From Mycobacterium sp. Root135 (lineage in GTDB: Bacteria; Actinomycetota; Actinomycetes; Mycobacteriales; Mycobacteriaceae): DNA of 64,000 bases. The position numbers were made by a program, and so were the translations under genes. The notes below the pieces were generated by a model, which worked only from the letters and a program-made list of their open reading frames with translations, was not told the DNA's origin and did no database searches. Positions 17,452 through 26,447 of this stretch are shown here, one piece after another. Numbering within the stretch: the stretch's first letter is position 1; each line of letters opens with the position of its first letter. Where the stretch lies: positions 434,967 to 498,966 of the forward strand of contig NZ_LMEZ01000001.1 of assembly GCF_001426545.1 (NCBI RefSeq), read 5' to 3'.

Positions 17452-17825
17452 ACAGATCAACGCAGACGCCAAGCCGTGATTCCACGCGCGTGGCGATTGA
17501 GTTGTAGCGGCGGCAATCTAACCGTGTCTCGTTTCTAGAGAAACGAGACAGGACCACACGCCTCACGTCGCGGCGGCATAACGCCAGCTCGCGCTGTCGC
17601 ATTTCTTGTCTCGCACCGCGTGTCTCAGATCCTGGGTGTCGGAGGGCAGTAAGAAGATTGTGGCGTTTCAACGATTCTCGGGTTCATTGTGTCGAGCCGC
17701 TCTTCGTGGTCGCTTCGAGTATCGCGAGTTCACCGTGCGCCTTCGTCACCCCGCTTGGGAAGGGTGTCGTCGACGTCGATGCTTTTCGACGTTCGTGTAC
17801 CGGACTGATGACGGCAGTCAGCGCC
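17452..17825. other. Gene-free stretch at the possible left end of the Tn554-like element
   Basis: I see no convincing gene here. It contains the 11-4-11 inverted repeat at 17525-17550 and two further TGTCTC copies at 17607 and 17621. It lies 3' of the recombinase trio and may include the element's end. Confidence 0.5.
17525..17550. repeat. Perfect inverted repeat, possible element end or attachment site
   Basis: Arms TGTCTCGTTTC and GAAACGAGACA flank TAGA. The arm length and short spacer resemble a tyrosine-recombinase core site. It lies about 275 bases beyond the last gene of the trio. A role as the element boundary is inference; it could also be a regulator site or a hairpin terminator for the TetR gene upstream. 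Confidence 0.4.
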
Positions 17826-18344
17826 TCACTGCGTCCTATTGAGCGCGGTGATCAGCTCCCTGTTGGCGGCACGGGCGGCGTCGAGTTCGCCTTCGCGCTC
17901 TTCTAGTTGACGTTGTAAGGCCACGTTGCGTTGTTCGAGTCCGGCGACTTGTCGTTGCAGCTCGTCGATGTCAGGTGCTGCGCCGAGGCCTGATTCGAGC
18001 CATGCCTGTTGGCCGAGGGTCTCGGACAACTTGCGTTCCAGCTGCCGGTTGTGGGCGGCCATCCGCGCGATGCGTTGCTGGGCGTTGGCCAGGTCGGTCC
18101 GTAGGGATGCGTTCGTTACTGACGTCCCGGACTGCTCGGACGTCGGTTTGGCTTGGGAGGTGTGGATGTCGGCGAGAAGATCGGGGTGCCGGTACAGGAA
18201 GCTCCGGTCGACGCCAGCATCGCGGGCGATCGACGCGACGCTAACGGCGTGGCCCTGGTCCCGGGCGCGACCCAAGGCCTTCTTAACGCGTTCACGGCGG
18301 CGGTTGGAATCTGCGCGGCGCCCGGCGATTAGCGCCTCGGTCAT
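17826..18344 (-). CDS. tnpC: TnpC-like (DUF6262) transposition accessory protein
   Basis: This 172-residue protein has a basic N-terminal helix-turn-helix-like region (SIARDAGVDRSFLYRHPDL, about residues 38-58) followed by a long coiled coil with Leu/Gln heptads (about 90-170). This matches DUF6262 proteins that follow tandem tyrosine recombinases and the role of Tn554 TnpC, an accessory DNA-binding protein. Its ATG (18342-18344) lies two bases after the stop of the large recombinase gene. Confidence 0.78.
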   Translation of the reverse strand: MTEALIAGRRADSNRRRERVKKALGRARDQGHAVSVASIARDAGVDRSFLYRHPDLLADIHTSQAKPTSEQSGTSVTNASLRTDLANAQQRIARMAAHNRQLERKLSETLGQQAWLESGLGAAPDIDELQRQVAGLEQRNVALQRQLEEREGELDAARAANRELITALNRTQ

Positions 18345-18346
18345 CG

Positions 18347-20836
18347 TTAAGCCGTTCTGTCGGGACGGATGGTGGACGGAGGCTGCCGGACGCTCGGCAT
18401 GTTGAGGCGCACGACGCCGTTTCGGGCTCGCCGCACGACACCGACGGCCTCCTCGATCTGTGTACGTTCCGCCTCGGAGAGGTCCTCGACGTCTGCTTTG
18501 ATGCGTGCGATGAGGCGGCGGATCCGGGTGATCTCCTCGTCGGATGGCAGCGCCGCGCTTCTGGCCCACTCGTCGGCGTCGAGGAAGCTCAGCAGCTTCT
18601 CGCGGGTCCGCAGCAGGTCGGCGAGATAGCCTTCCAGATCGGGCAGGTAAGACACGTCGGTGCTGAAGTGAGCGCATCCCACACAGCGGAACCGGACCGG
18701 GCAGTCGTCGCCCCCAGCAGCGACATTGGTTGGCTCGCTGCACATTCCATAGGGAACGGCGACCTCGCCGACTGCCCTCCGTAGGTGCTCGGAGTCCAAC
18801 AGCTTCTTGGCGTTGCTCCAGGTCCGATTGCCGTGTCGGTCGAACTGCATGGCGGTCACCCGGTCGACGGCATCGCGACGCCGTTGCTCACCAACGCGGT
18901 AGTAACCCTGGGTCGTCATTGCGTTGAGGTGGTCCATCAGTTCGCGCAGAACGTCGATGGGCACACCGGCGTCGGCATGGCGTTGGGCATAGGTGTGGCG
19001 GTAGGCGTAGGGGAACATGCGGCTCTTGTCGAACGGCATCGGCTCGGGCGCTTTGCCCTCGACTGTCGATGCTGTCGGCACCAGAACCTCGGGCAGGGAA
19101 TCGACCCATTTGCGGTGTCGCGCACCGACGGTTTCGTCCCGCATGCCCTTGGCGCCGTATGGGTTCTTGATCGATGTCGGTAGCAGCTTCAGCTCTGCAG
19201 CTGGCGTGTCCGGAAAGCGCTGGCGCACCCGCTGCTGTTGCCGTTCGATGACGGCGAGCGTCGCAGCCCCGATTGGTAAACGGCGCCGCAAACGGTTGGC
19301 CTTGCGGTTGTCATAGATCAGCACCGCCTCGCCACCGGCGTCGCGGCTGACGCAGTCCAGGGCCAGTTCGCAGATTTCCTCGGGGCGGCGGCCGGTGTCG
19401 ATCATCAACTCGACGGCCACCCGCACTTCGGTGCCGGCTTGAGCTTCGAGTCCATCCAGGTGCTGACACAGGTGTCGGACCACCTCCACGGGTAGGTCTC
19501 GGCCTGCGGCCTGCTCATCGGGCTCATCTGGGATGTCCCCCTCGGCGACGGCGAAGTCGTCGGGCAGGCCGTGCAGTGGTTGACCAGCGCGGGTAAGCCC
19601 AATTGCGCGCATCTGGTTCAGGGTTCGGCGCAATTCGCGGACCGCACGCGCCCTCGACTTGCCGGTGATCTGACCACCAGATTCCAGGAACGCCATCCGA
19701 TTCAGGAATGCCGTGACGTCGCTGCGGCTCAGCAGGCGCAGGTCGGCGCCGCTATCGCCGCGCTGCAGGTGGAGACTCTCGCTGAGCAGCGCCAGGTAGT
19801 TGATTCTGGTTTGGCACTGGCTCTTGCCGCCTTTGCCGCGACGGCGCGGGAGGTCGTTGTACACCTCGACCTTTGCCGCGGCACGCAGCCACGGCTGCGA
19901 GATCGATCCGAACCTCAGCGTTCCTGGGTGGCCGAAGACGGCAAGATCCCAGACATCCTTCACCGCCTCCATCTCGGGCGTAGTGCGCCACCTGCGGGCA
20001 CTGGTGACGAACTTGCGATGCAGCTTGGCGACCTCGTAGGTGAGCTGGCCCGCGTCCGCGTCATCGATGGTGGCAATCTGCTGACTTCGCAGCGCGCGAG
20101 CCAGCATCCGAAAGTGGGACACGTCGAGACGAACGCCTTCGGCGACATGTTGTTGCAACCCGTAGAGCAACTCTCCGACTACCCGGTCCGGCAGCCCGCG
20201 AAGAGTGACCTCGCCCCGCACGGTGATCGCCGGCTGAATACGCCGGAACTGCTCCTCCTCACTCGTATTGATCGCAGTCCCGCCAACGTATTCACGCCAC
20301 CGGGCGGCGTGCGCTGGGCAGTACGAGTTACTACTCGACACGCGTTCCCGAGTACAGGCACCCACCCCGCACTCACCGAAGGTGGCAACCACATCAAGGT
20401 CTGGCCGGTTGATGAAGTCGTCGACCAGCATGCGGCGCCTCTTGCGGGATCGCTCATGGGCACCGCACAGACCCGTTCCGGTTCGCGCGGTCCTCTCGCA
20501 GGTCTTGACCCCGCATGGATCGTCGCTGAACCGACGATGGCGAACACGCGGGACCTGGGCGAAGTCAGCCAACGGGGGAAGCCCGAGTTCCCTCCAGCGG
20601 AGATTGCATGCGGCACAAAGGCCTTCGGAGATCAGCACCTTCTGGTCACAATGCGGAACGATGCACTCCCTCCAGCCGAGCACGGCATGGTCGCGAGGGA
20701 ACGATAGAACTCGACCTTCGCGCGACCAGTTCACCGACGTCAGAAAATGCTGCGAAACCGCGTTCCACAGTTCGGCGCTGGCCGCGCCGTCGGCGTCTGG
20801 CGCGGCAGCAGAGGCGCGATGCGCAGCAATCGTCAC
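18347..20836 (-). CDS. tnpB: TnpB-like large tyrosine recombinase
   Basis: The protein has about 829 residues from a GTG overlapping the TnpA stop (GTGA); the longer open frame to 21142 is rejected. The N-terminal 250 residues carry several Cys pairs with zinc-binding character (CIVPHCDQ, CAAC, CGVKTC, CGVGAC). The catalytic domain follows, with RRPEEICELALD, the box YAYRHTYAQRH, LMDHLNAMTTQGYYRV with the likely nucleophile Tyr, and a further Cys cluster (CPVRFRCVGCAHF) near the C-terminus. This matches the second recombinase of Tn554-like trios. The active site appears complete. Confidence 0.85.
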   Translation of the reverse strand: MTIAAHRASAAAPDADGAASAELWNAVSQHFLTSVNWSREGRVLSFPRDHAVLGWRECIVPHCDQKVLISEGLCAACNLRWRELGLPPLADFAQVPRVRHRRFSDDPCGVKTCERTARTGTGLCGAHERSRKRRRMLVDDFINRPDLDVVATFGECGVGACTRERVSSSNSYCPAHAARWREYVGGTAINTSEEEQFRRIQPAITVRGEVTLRGLPDRVVGELLYGLQQHVAEGVRLDVSHFRMLARALRSQQIATIDDADAGQLTYEVAKLHRKFVTSARRWRTTPEMEAVKDVWDLAVFGHPGTLRFGSISQPWLRAAAKVEVYNDLPRRRGKGGKSQCQTRINYLALLSESLHLQRGDSGADLRLLSRSDVTAFLNRMAFLESGGQITGKSRARAVRELRRTLNQMRAIGLTRAGQPLHGLPDDFAVAEGDIPDEPDEQAAGRDLPVEVVRHLCQHLDGLEAQAGTEVRVAVELMIDTGRRPEEICELALDCVSRDAGGEAVLIYDNRKANRLRRRLPIGAATLAVIERQQQRVRQRFPDTPAAELKLLPTSIKNPYGAKGMRDETVGARHRKWVDSLPEVLVPTASTVEGKAPEPMPFDKSRMFPYAYRHTYAQRHADAGVPIDVLRELMDHLNAMTTQGYYRVGEQRRRDAVDRVTAMQFDRHGNRTWSNAKKLLDSEHLRRAVGEVAVPYGMCSEPTNVAAGGDDCPVRFRCVGCAHFSTDVSYLPDLEGYLADLLRTREKLLSFLDADEWARSAALPSDEEITRIRRLIARIKADVEDLSEAERTQIEEAVGVVRRARNGVVRLNMPSVRQPPSTIRPDRTA

Positions 20837-22074
20837 TTTCCTCGCGCCGTCTCGCGTGGTGAGCCGACGCGATTCACTGCCGCTCGAAGACGGTCTGCTG
20901 AAGGATGTAGGTACGGCTGAGACGACGTCGGGCTCGCATGGCCCATCAGCGTCTGGATCTCGTCGAGCAGCGCTCCTGAATCGGCCAGGTTGCTGCCGAA
21001 GGCATGCCGACCCTGATGTGGAGTCACCGTCCGCGCGAGACCTGCTCGGCGAGACAATGACTCGAACATTTCGTTGAATGCTCCTGGCTGCATCGGCGCC
21101 CCCAGCGGCGCCCGGAACAGGTTCACCAGCACGTAGTCGCAATCTGCGGCCGCCGGTTGCTCGTCACGCTCCAACAGGTACAGATCCACGCTTCGCACGA
21201 CCAGAAAGTCAATTGGCACCGCGCGGGGGCGCCGAGATTTCGCCCACGCCCCGTTCGCATTCTGTCGGCGAACGACATGCAGATGCGCTCCGGAGATCGA
21301 ACAGTCGTGAACGGCGTTGTCGGGCAACATGTGCAGATCTGAACGACGCAACCCGGCAGCTTCCCCACGCCGCAAACCCACACGTGACAGCAACAGCACG
21401 ATCAGCCTGTCTCGGGCCGAACGGCACGCTTGCATCAGCGCGACGATCTCTTCGTCCGTCGCGCGGTCGACTGCCGTCCTAGGCTCACTCATTCGATGGC
21501 GGGCCCGCAGCCGATATCGCAGACTTGAATCCTCGCCGCGAGCCTCCATCGGAAGATCTCGGGAGTCACCCATCTCGTAAAGCTGGTCCATCACCGACGC
21601 CGGCACCTCCTTCGAGACCACCGCGAACGCGAGGAACCCCCGGACGGCGACCAGGATGCGATTGATCCGTCCGACACCTCTGACGGGCTCAGTACCCGGA
21701 CCCGGAATGAGACGCGATCCAGTTGCAGGCTGATACCTCAGCCACGTGATGAACAACCCCAAGTCGCCTGCTGCACTACGCCAGTCACGGCCAGTAGCCG
21801 AACACCATCGCAAGAACAACGAGACACTCTCGGCATATGCCTTCGACGTGGACTCGGCGCGGTCACGGCCGAACCTAAGCTCTCTCAGGAACCGGTTTGC
21901 AACCGGGTGCACCTCGTACTGGTCATCCACCACAGTCCAGTAGCGGTCACCAGATGGCATCCGAACGAGAAATGCACGCACAGGCGCTCCATCAACGATC
22001 GCACGACGATTCAAGACAGACTCAACACCCCCGGAGAACCACTTCCAAGCACATCTGCGCCGTGTCGCTTGCAA
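20833..22074 (-). CDS. tnpA: TnpA-like tyrosine recombinase
   Basis: The 413-residue protein has an N-terminal SAM-like core-binding domain (about 60-160) and a C-terminal catalytic domain with the full pentad pattern: Arg235/236 (GLRRGE), His353-x-x-Arg356 (HQGRH), His379 (MGHAS) and Tyr388 (QPYLH). It would cut and rejoin the element ends with the other two proteins of the trio. The ATG at 22074 lies within an inverted repeat and the first 20 residues look unlike the family, so a TTG near 22014 is an alternative start. Confidence 0.88.
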   Translation of the reverse strand: MQATRRRCAWKWFSGGVESVLNRRAIVDGAPVRAFLVRMPSGDRYWTVVDDQYEVHPVANRFLRELRFGRDRAESTSKAYAESVSLFLRWCSATGRDWRSAAGDLGLFITWLRYQPATGSRLIPGPGTEPVRGVGRINRILVAVRGFLAFAVVSKEVPASVMDQLYEMGDSRDLPMEARGEDSSLRYRLRARHRMSEPRTAVDRATDEEIVALMQACRSARDRLIVLLLSRVGLRRGEAAGLRRSDLHMLPDNAVHDCSISGAHLHVVRRQNANGAWAKSRRPRAVPIDFLVVRSVDLYLLERDEQPAAADCDYVLVNLFRAPLGAPMQPGAFNEMFESLSRRAGLARTVTPHQGRHAFGSNLADSGALLDEIQTLMGHASPTSSQPYLHPSADRLRAAVNRVGSPRETARGK

Positions 22075-22084
22075 CTAGCTGCAA
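22069..22084. repeat. Inverted repeat at the ligase-proximal end of the element
   Basis: TTGCA and TGCAA flank ACTAGC, with GTG at 22062 and CAC at 22085 in looser symmetry. Like the repeat at 17525-17550 it is centred on CTAG and preceded by TGTC. It lies 15 bases before recognisable ligase sequence. It could be the crossover site of the recombinases. Confidence 0.35.
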
Positions 22085-22098
22085 CACCTATCGACGCC

Positions 22099-22926
22099 CG
22101 AGAGAACGTCACGCGAACCTTCCCGGAACTCGGGGGCGTCGCCGAGTCGGTTGGGCGACGGTCGATGATTTTGGATGGGGAAATCGTCGCCCTGGACGCT
22201 CGGGGGCGGCCGTCGTTCACCCGTCTGCAGCGACGATGGCCGCAGCACCGTCGGCCCGATGCGGCGCTGCTGCGTGAGGTGCCCGTGCGCGTCATGGGCT
22301 TCGACGTCCTCGAATTCGAGGGGCGAAGTCTCACCGCGCGACCGTGGCACGAGCGCCGCGCGATCTTGGAGACTGTGTCGGTCGTCGACCGGTCGCCGGT
22401 GCTCACCGTGCCGCGCGCGTTCACCGACGTGTCGCCCGCCGACATGTTGGCCGTGGCAGCCTCACACGGGATGGAGGGCGTGGTCATCAAACGTGTTGAC
22501 TCGCCCTATGTTTCGGGTCGGTCCGGATTGTGGACGAAAGTGCCCGTGAGGTTGACTGCCGAGCTGGTGATTGTTGGGTTCTGGTGCGCTGCAGGACCTG
22601 GCGGCGCGAGCGCAGTCGGTTCCTTGCTCCTGGCCGGCCACGACGACGCGGGCCGCCTGGTTGCTGTCGGCCAAGTCGGCACCGGATTCAGCTCCTCCAT
22701 GCGCCGGTATCTGTTCGGCTTGCTAAGCCCCCTACGTTGCCCGAACACGCCCTTGGCGTTGCCGGTGGAAGCGACCGGTGTGCGCTGGGTGATGCCGACC
22801 CAAGTCGGTGAAGTTGCCTACCGCGAGTACGTCCCGGGCCTGTGGTTACGTCATACCAGCTGGAAGGGGCTGCGCGACAAATTGGCTGGTGACATTTGCG
22901 TCCCTGCGGCCTCCGGGGCGGTGTAG
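22099..22926 (+). pseudogene. 5'-truncated ATP-dependent DNA ligase (LigD-type ligase domain)
   Basis: Homology begins at RENVTRTFPELGG and runs to the C-terminus. Adenylation motif III (ILDGEIVALD), motif IV (EGVVIKR) and motif V (LWTKVPVR) are visible, followed by the OB fold. The N-terminal part with motif I (KxDG, the adenylated lysine) and the preceding start are absent, so the product cannot be an active ligase. The break coincides with the presumed end of the Tn554-like element, suggesting disruption by insertion or an associated deletion. I found no matching 5' half in the window. Confidence 0.8.
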
Positions 22927-23116
22927 GGCCGCACTGCATCCCGCGCTGGCGTGGCGCTCAGCTCAGCGCGGGATCCAGGATGTCGGCCAACGCGTCGTCC
23001 CCGCGGGCTGCAAGAGGGCGTTCGACGTCGTCCGGTTGACAGTGCAGCGCCGCAGTGGAGACACGACGACTGGCTGGACGACCCTGTCGCTCCCCGACGC
23101 GACAATGGGTCGATGA

Positions 23117-23425
23117 GTGAACGGCAACGGCGGTTTACAGGTCCGCCAGACCCCCCGCGCGCGGAATGGCGACTTCCATGTCTCCGACTTCACGACCATG
23201 GTGCGGGTCGCCGGGCGGCCAGCGGCGGTGCGTGTCTACACCGCCGCCGAGCTGGACGAAGCTGCACAGTACGCCGCCGCCGTGGGGGGACAAGCCATGT
23301 CGTTGCCCCTTGCGCCACCCGCCGGTTACACCGTTGGTGGCAACGGGTCCCTTGTCCCGGTTGCCACTCATGGTGGTTACAACGATGCTATCGACCCCGA
23401 GGAATCGGCGTCGACGACAACCTGA
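23117..23425 (+). CDS. Hypothetical 102-residue protein
   Basis: A GTG-start ORF encodes a compact protein with a beta-alpha segment (TTMVRVAGRPAAVRVYTAAE, then LDEAAQYAAAVGGQAMSLPL) that looks like genuine protein sequence. I cannot name the family. Its 3' end overlaps the 3' end of the convergent HsdR remnant by 49 bases. Function is unknown. Confidence 0.5.
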   Translation: MNGNGGLQVRQTPRARNGDFHVSDFTTMVRVAGRPAAVRVYTAAELDEAAQYAAAVGGQAMSLPLAPPAGYTVGGNGSLVPVATHGGYNDAIDPEESASTTT

Positions 23426-25172
23426 TGGAACCACTTGGCGATGTCGGAGATCAGGTGCGTCCGGCCTGGCGCATTGGTGAAGAAGTAGTCGCTCATCTTC
23501 TCGTGGGCGCCCTGATTGTCGGCCACCGCACCGGTGACGGCGTCATCGAAATCCGGTGATTCGACGAACTGCCTGGGGGAGTTGACCTTTGCCTGCTGAA
23601 CGAGCGAGACGTCGTCGAGCAGCGTCCGCAGGAGCGCTTCGAGAAATGACACCTTCTGCGACTCCGTGAAGTCTTCGGACCCAAACAAATCGTTGAGTCG
23701 ATCCAGCACCTGCTGGAACGCGACCATCTTTGGATCGCGCTTCTCACCGGATCCGGCGGCGGTGACGCCGGACAGTCCGACCCGTGCGCCGAGACCGATA
23801 TTGACCCTGCCTCGGTCGACCTGCTTGACCTGTTTGAGGACGACATCCGACAGATCGATAGGGGAGGTGTAGTTCTCGGGCTGGATCACCCGCTCCAGGT
23901 TGCGAAGGTAAATCTGCTTCTTCTCCAGCTCCGGGTCGCCGTAGTTGATGATCTGAGACATGAAGTCGTATAGGCGGACGAACGACCCGACGTCCTTGCG
24001 GAACATGTCGAGTTCGGCGAGCGCGGGCTTGTCGCCCTCGCCGCCGTTGTCGATCAGCGCCGCCTGGTAGCGCTTGGCGAACCGTTCCTTGCCGAGGTCG
24101 ACCGCCGCGGAGAGCTTGCCGTGGTGGCCCCTGATGTGGGCGTCGGCGCACAGCTCGACCTCGGCGTGGGTGTAGATGGCGGAGGTGTCGAGCTTGGCCG
24201 ACAAGTCGTGCACCAGGTCCGGGTCGGTCTCGGTCTCCAGGTAAGCATCGGTGAAGTACGGCTCGAACGCCTCGCGGATCGCGTCCGGTTCGTTGACGAA
24301 GTCCACGGCCTGGGTCGTCGCAGCGGTCTTCGGGATGCCCGACGGGGTGCGGTACGTCCGGTTCAGGCGTGAAAGGGTCTGCACCGCTGTAACACCGGAG
24401 AGGACTCGGTCGACGTACATCGCGCACAGCAGCGGCTGATCGAACCCGGTCTGAAACTTATTGGCCACAATCATCACCCGGTACTGATCACCGCGGAACG
24501 CGGTACGCAGATCATGCACGCCCGGGTTCATCGTGGCTTCGGTGAAGTCGACGGGGCCCGATTCTGGGTCGTGAACGCTTCCGGAGAACGCGACCAAGGT
24601 GCCGTAGCCGTACCCCTTGCTCTTCACGAATTTGTCGATGGCCAGCTTGAAGCGCACCGCAGCCTTGCGGGAGTCGGCAACCACCATCGCCTTGGCGTGA
24701 CCGTCGAGCAGGTCGGCGACGTTGGTACGGAAGTGCTCGACGATGATCGCCGCCTTCTGCGAGATCGTCTGCGGGTTGATCTTCACCCACCGCATGACTT
24801 CCTTGGTGGCCTGGGACTGGTCCACTTCAGTGCTGCTGCCAGCGTTCTGCGCGATCTGAAACGCCAGCTTGAACGAGTGGTAGCCGGTCAGCACGTCCAG
24901 GATGTAGCCCTCGGCAATGGCCTGCTTCATCGTGTACACGTGGAACGGCGCTGGGTTGCCGCCGTCAGCCGGGGGCCGCCCGAACAACTCCAGGGTCTTG
25001 CCCTTGGGGGTGGCGGTGAAGGCGAAGTAGGAGATGGTCGTCGACTCCGCGCGTTCGGTGGCCTCAGCTGCCAGCACCGCTTCGATGTCGATCTCGCCGC
25101 CGTTCTCGATGTCGTCGATCTCCGCGGCCGTCAGCACCGCCTTGAGCTGTCCGGCGATCTGCCCGGGCCGGC
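23377..25172 (-). pseudogene. hsdR: Type I restriction enzyme R subunit (HsdR), C-terminal remnant
   Basis: The last ~600 residues of an HsdR protein remain. SYFAFTATPKGKTLELFG, AMVVADSRKAAVRFK and MIVANKFQTGFDQPLL correspond to helicase motifs III, IV and V-VI, with a helical C-terminal region after. The PD-(D/E)XK nuclease and the Walker A/DEAD half are missing. The open frame continues upstream to 25326 only through unrelated sequence. The join lies between recombinase residues QEITE and HsdR GQIAGQLK, at about 25165-25175. No HsdM or HsdS gene is present. Confidence 0.85.
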
Positions 25173-25390
25173 TTCGGTGATTTCCTGTTTGGCGCATCGG
25201 GTGGCGTTGTCCATGTTGCTTGCGGGATTGATGGATTCGCGTAATCGCCTCAGGTGGTGCCATCGTGCGAATTGTTCGATGGGTGTGTGGATGGCCGGCG
25301 TGGGTTTTAATGTCGCGAGTTACCACTGGTTATCGGCAGTATCAAGTTTGGTCGAAATGTGCTGCTGCCTCTGGTGGCGTGTCAAGAACT
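25173..25390 (-). pseudogene. Internal fragment of a zinc-ribbon recombinase-like gene
   Basis: In a minus-strand frame other than the HsdR frame, the sequence encodes PIEQFARWHHLRRLRES and CAKQEITE. These align with PVEQFATWHHLRRLRSE and SAKQEITE in the large protein of the trio at 30821-33778. An in-frame stop lies upstream of this block, so the fragment is dead. It covers roughly residues 190-265 of the intact relative. It is a relic of a second, related element. Confidence 0.65.
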
Positions 25391-25437
25391 GAACGAATGA
25401 ATGAACCCTTGGCCGCACTGTAGGCCTCGGGGTCGTC

Positions 25438-25788
25438 GCTGTGTTCGGCCGCGGGGGGACGTTCTGGGGATCGCTTACCTGCACGTCCTCATCGACCTGA
25501 CGGCAGCGGCGTTCGGCGCCGTCCGGGTGATCTGGTCGGGCAACCTTCGTGCCAAACACGGCCCACGGGACCGGGACGGACTTCTGCCAGCTGGAGAGCT
25601 TTGCAGAATGGGGTGCGATCAGTGCGGCCGCCGTCGGCCGAACGTTCCTCGCCAACCCCGACCTGGTGGACCGGTTGATTCTCGGTGCCGAGCTGAACGA
25701 GCCCGACGTGGCGACGTTCTACTCGCCAGGACCCGTTGGCTACGTGGACTATCCGGCGCTGGAAGATCTCGAGGTCAAGACCGCTTGA
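25438..25788 (+). pseudogene. Old Yellow Enzyme (alkene reductase) 3' fragment, frameshifted
   Basis: The C-terminal part of an NADH:flavin oxidoreductase is recognisable: IAYLHVLID in one frame, then NTAHGTGTDF, AAAVGRTFLANPDLVDRL and the terminal ELNEPDVATFYSPGPVGY in another, with a one-base shift near 25540. The FMN-barrel N-terminal two thirds are missing. It abuts the recombinase fragment and so belongs to the same deletion scar. Confidence 0.75.
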
Positions 25789-25791
25789 GCC

Positions 25792-26100
25792 TCAGCCGAG
25801 CCGCAGGATCAGCACCACCAGGACGACTGCCAGCAGGGTGGTAGCCAAGCCGATCAGCCGCACCGCCGTGTAGGGGATGTGGTCGACCTGCCTGCTCCGA
25901 CGGCGCCCGATCCAGAAGACGATGAACGCCACCACGACCGAGGTCGCCGCGACGACCGCCCGGTCGGCGGTCAGCGGGCCGCGATGGGGCAGGAGCACGA
26001 TCGCGCCCACCGCGAGAAACCCGATGGCCGTTCTCTCCCAGGCCAGCTGAGTGCGCTCCGCGAACAGCCCGGGTTTGTCGGACGCCGGCGGCACGGTCAC
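25792..26100 (-). CDS. DUF202 membrane protein
   Basis: This 102-residue protein has a GTG start that overlaps the previous stop (GTGA). It carries the DUF202 opening (FAERTQLAWERTAIGFLAVGAI) and three predicted membrane helices. It is coupled to another DUF202 protein, a common pair in actinobacteria. Function is not established. Confidence 0.8.
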   Translation of the reverse strand: MTVPPASDKPGLFAERTQLAWERTAIGFLAVGAIVLLPHRGPLTADRAVVAATSVVVAFIVFWIGRRRSRQVDHIPYTAVRLIGLATTLLAVVLVVLILRLG

Positions 26101-26447
26101 CGGCCCGCTGGCGCGACGGAGATCAGCACCAGCAACGCGATCGTGACGGCCAGCAGTACGGCAGCGAGGAGCGCGGGCAACCTGCTGGGCGGAAGGTCGG
26201 CATTGGCGCGCATCGCGGCTTGAACCCGTTGCCAGCGGCGGACGGCCAGCGCAGCCAACAGGCCGCCGCACGCCACCAGGAACAAGCTCAACACCTCGCG
26301 GACACCGGTGATGCCGAAGCTGGGCACCAGCTGCACCAAGGCGACCCCGCCTGCCATCAGGGCGAGGGAGGTCCGGATCCAGGCGAGAAACGTGCGCTCG
26401 TTCGCGAGCGTGAAACGGTAGTCCGGTTCCTGGCCGACAGGCGGCAT
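26097..26447 (-). CDS. YidH-like DUF202 membrane protein
   Basis: The protein has 116 residues with FTLANERTFLAWIRTSLALM at about 11-30, the DUF202/YidH signature, and three membrane helices. Its ATG overlaps the stop of the molybdopterin oxidoreductase gene (TGATG) and its stop overlaps the next DUF202 gene. The three genes form one coupled operon. A role as membrane partner of the oxidoreductase is possible but unproven. Confidence 0.85.
   Translation of the reverse strand: MPPVGQEPDYRFTLANERTFLAWIRTSLALMAGGVALVQLVPSFGITGVREVLSLFLVACGGLLAALAVRRWQRVQAAMRANADLPPSRLPALLAAVLLAVTIALLVLISVAPAGR

Larger units (their letters stand above)
17525..22087 (-). mobile_element. Tn554-like transposon core (recombinase trio), boundaries approximate
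   Basis: Three minus-strand genes, a ~400-residue tyrosine recombinase, a much larger recombinase and a short coiled-coil protein, are tightly coupled in the order known for Tn554 TnpA-TnpB-TnpC. The left boundary is placed at the perfect inverted repeat 17525-17550 and the right one near 22087, just before ligase homology begins. Neither boundary is proven. No cargo gene is recognisable inside these limits; the TetR/MmpL genes to the left could be cargo if the true end lies further away. Confidence 0.55.

Noticed and set aside
22951-23559. 202-codon plus-strand ORF between the ligase remnant and HsdR
   Set aside because: Product is Arg/Gly/Cys-rich shadow sequence; the 23117-23425 frame and the HsdR frame explain the region better.
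23377-25326. Functional type I restriction-modification system
   Set aside because: Only the C-terminal part of HsdR is present and no HsdM or HsdS gene lies nearby.
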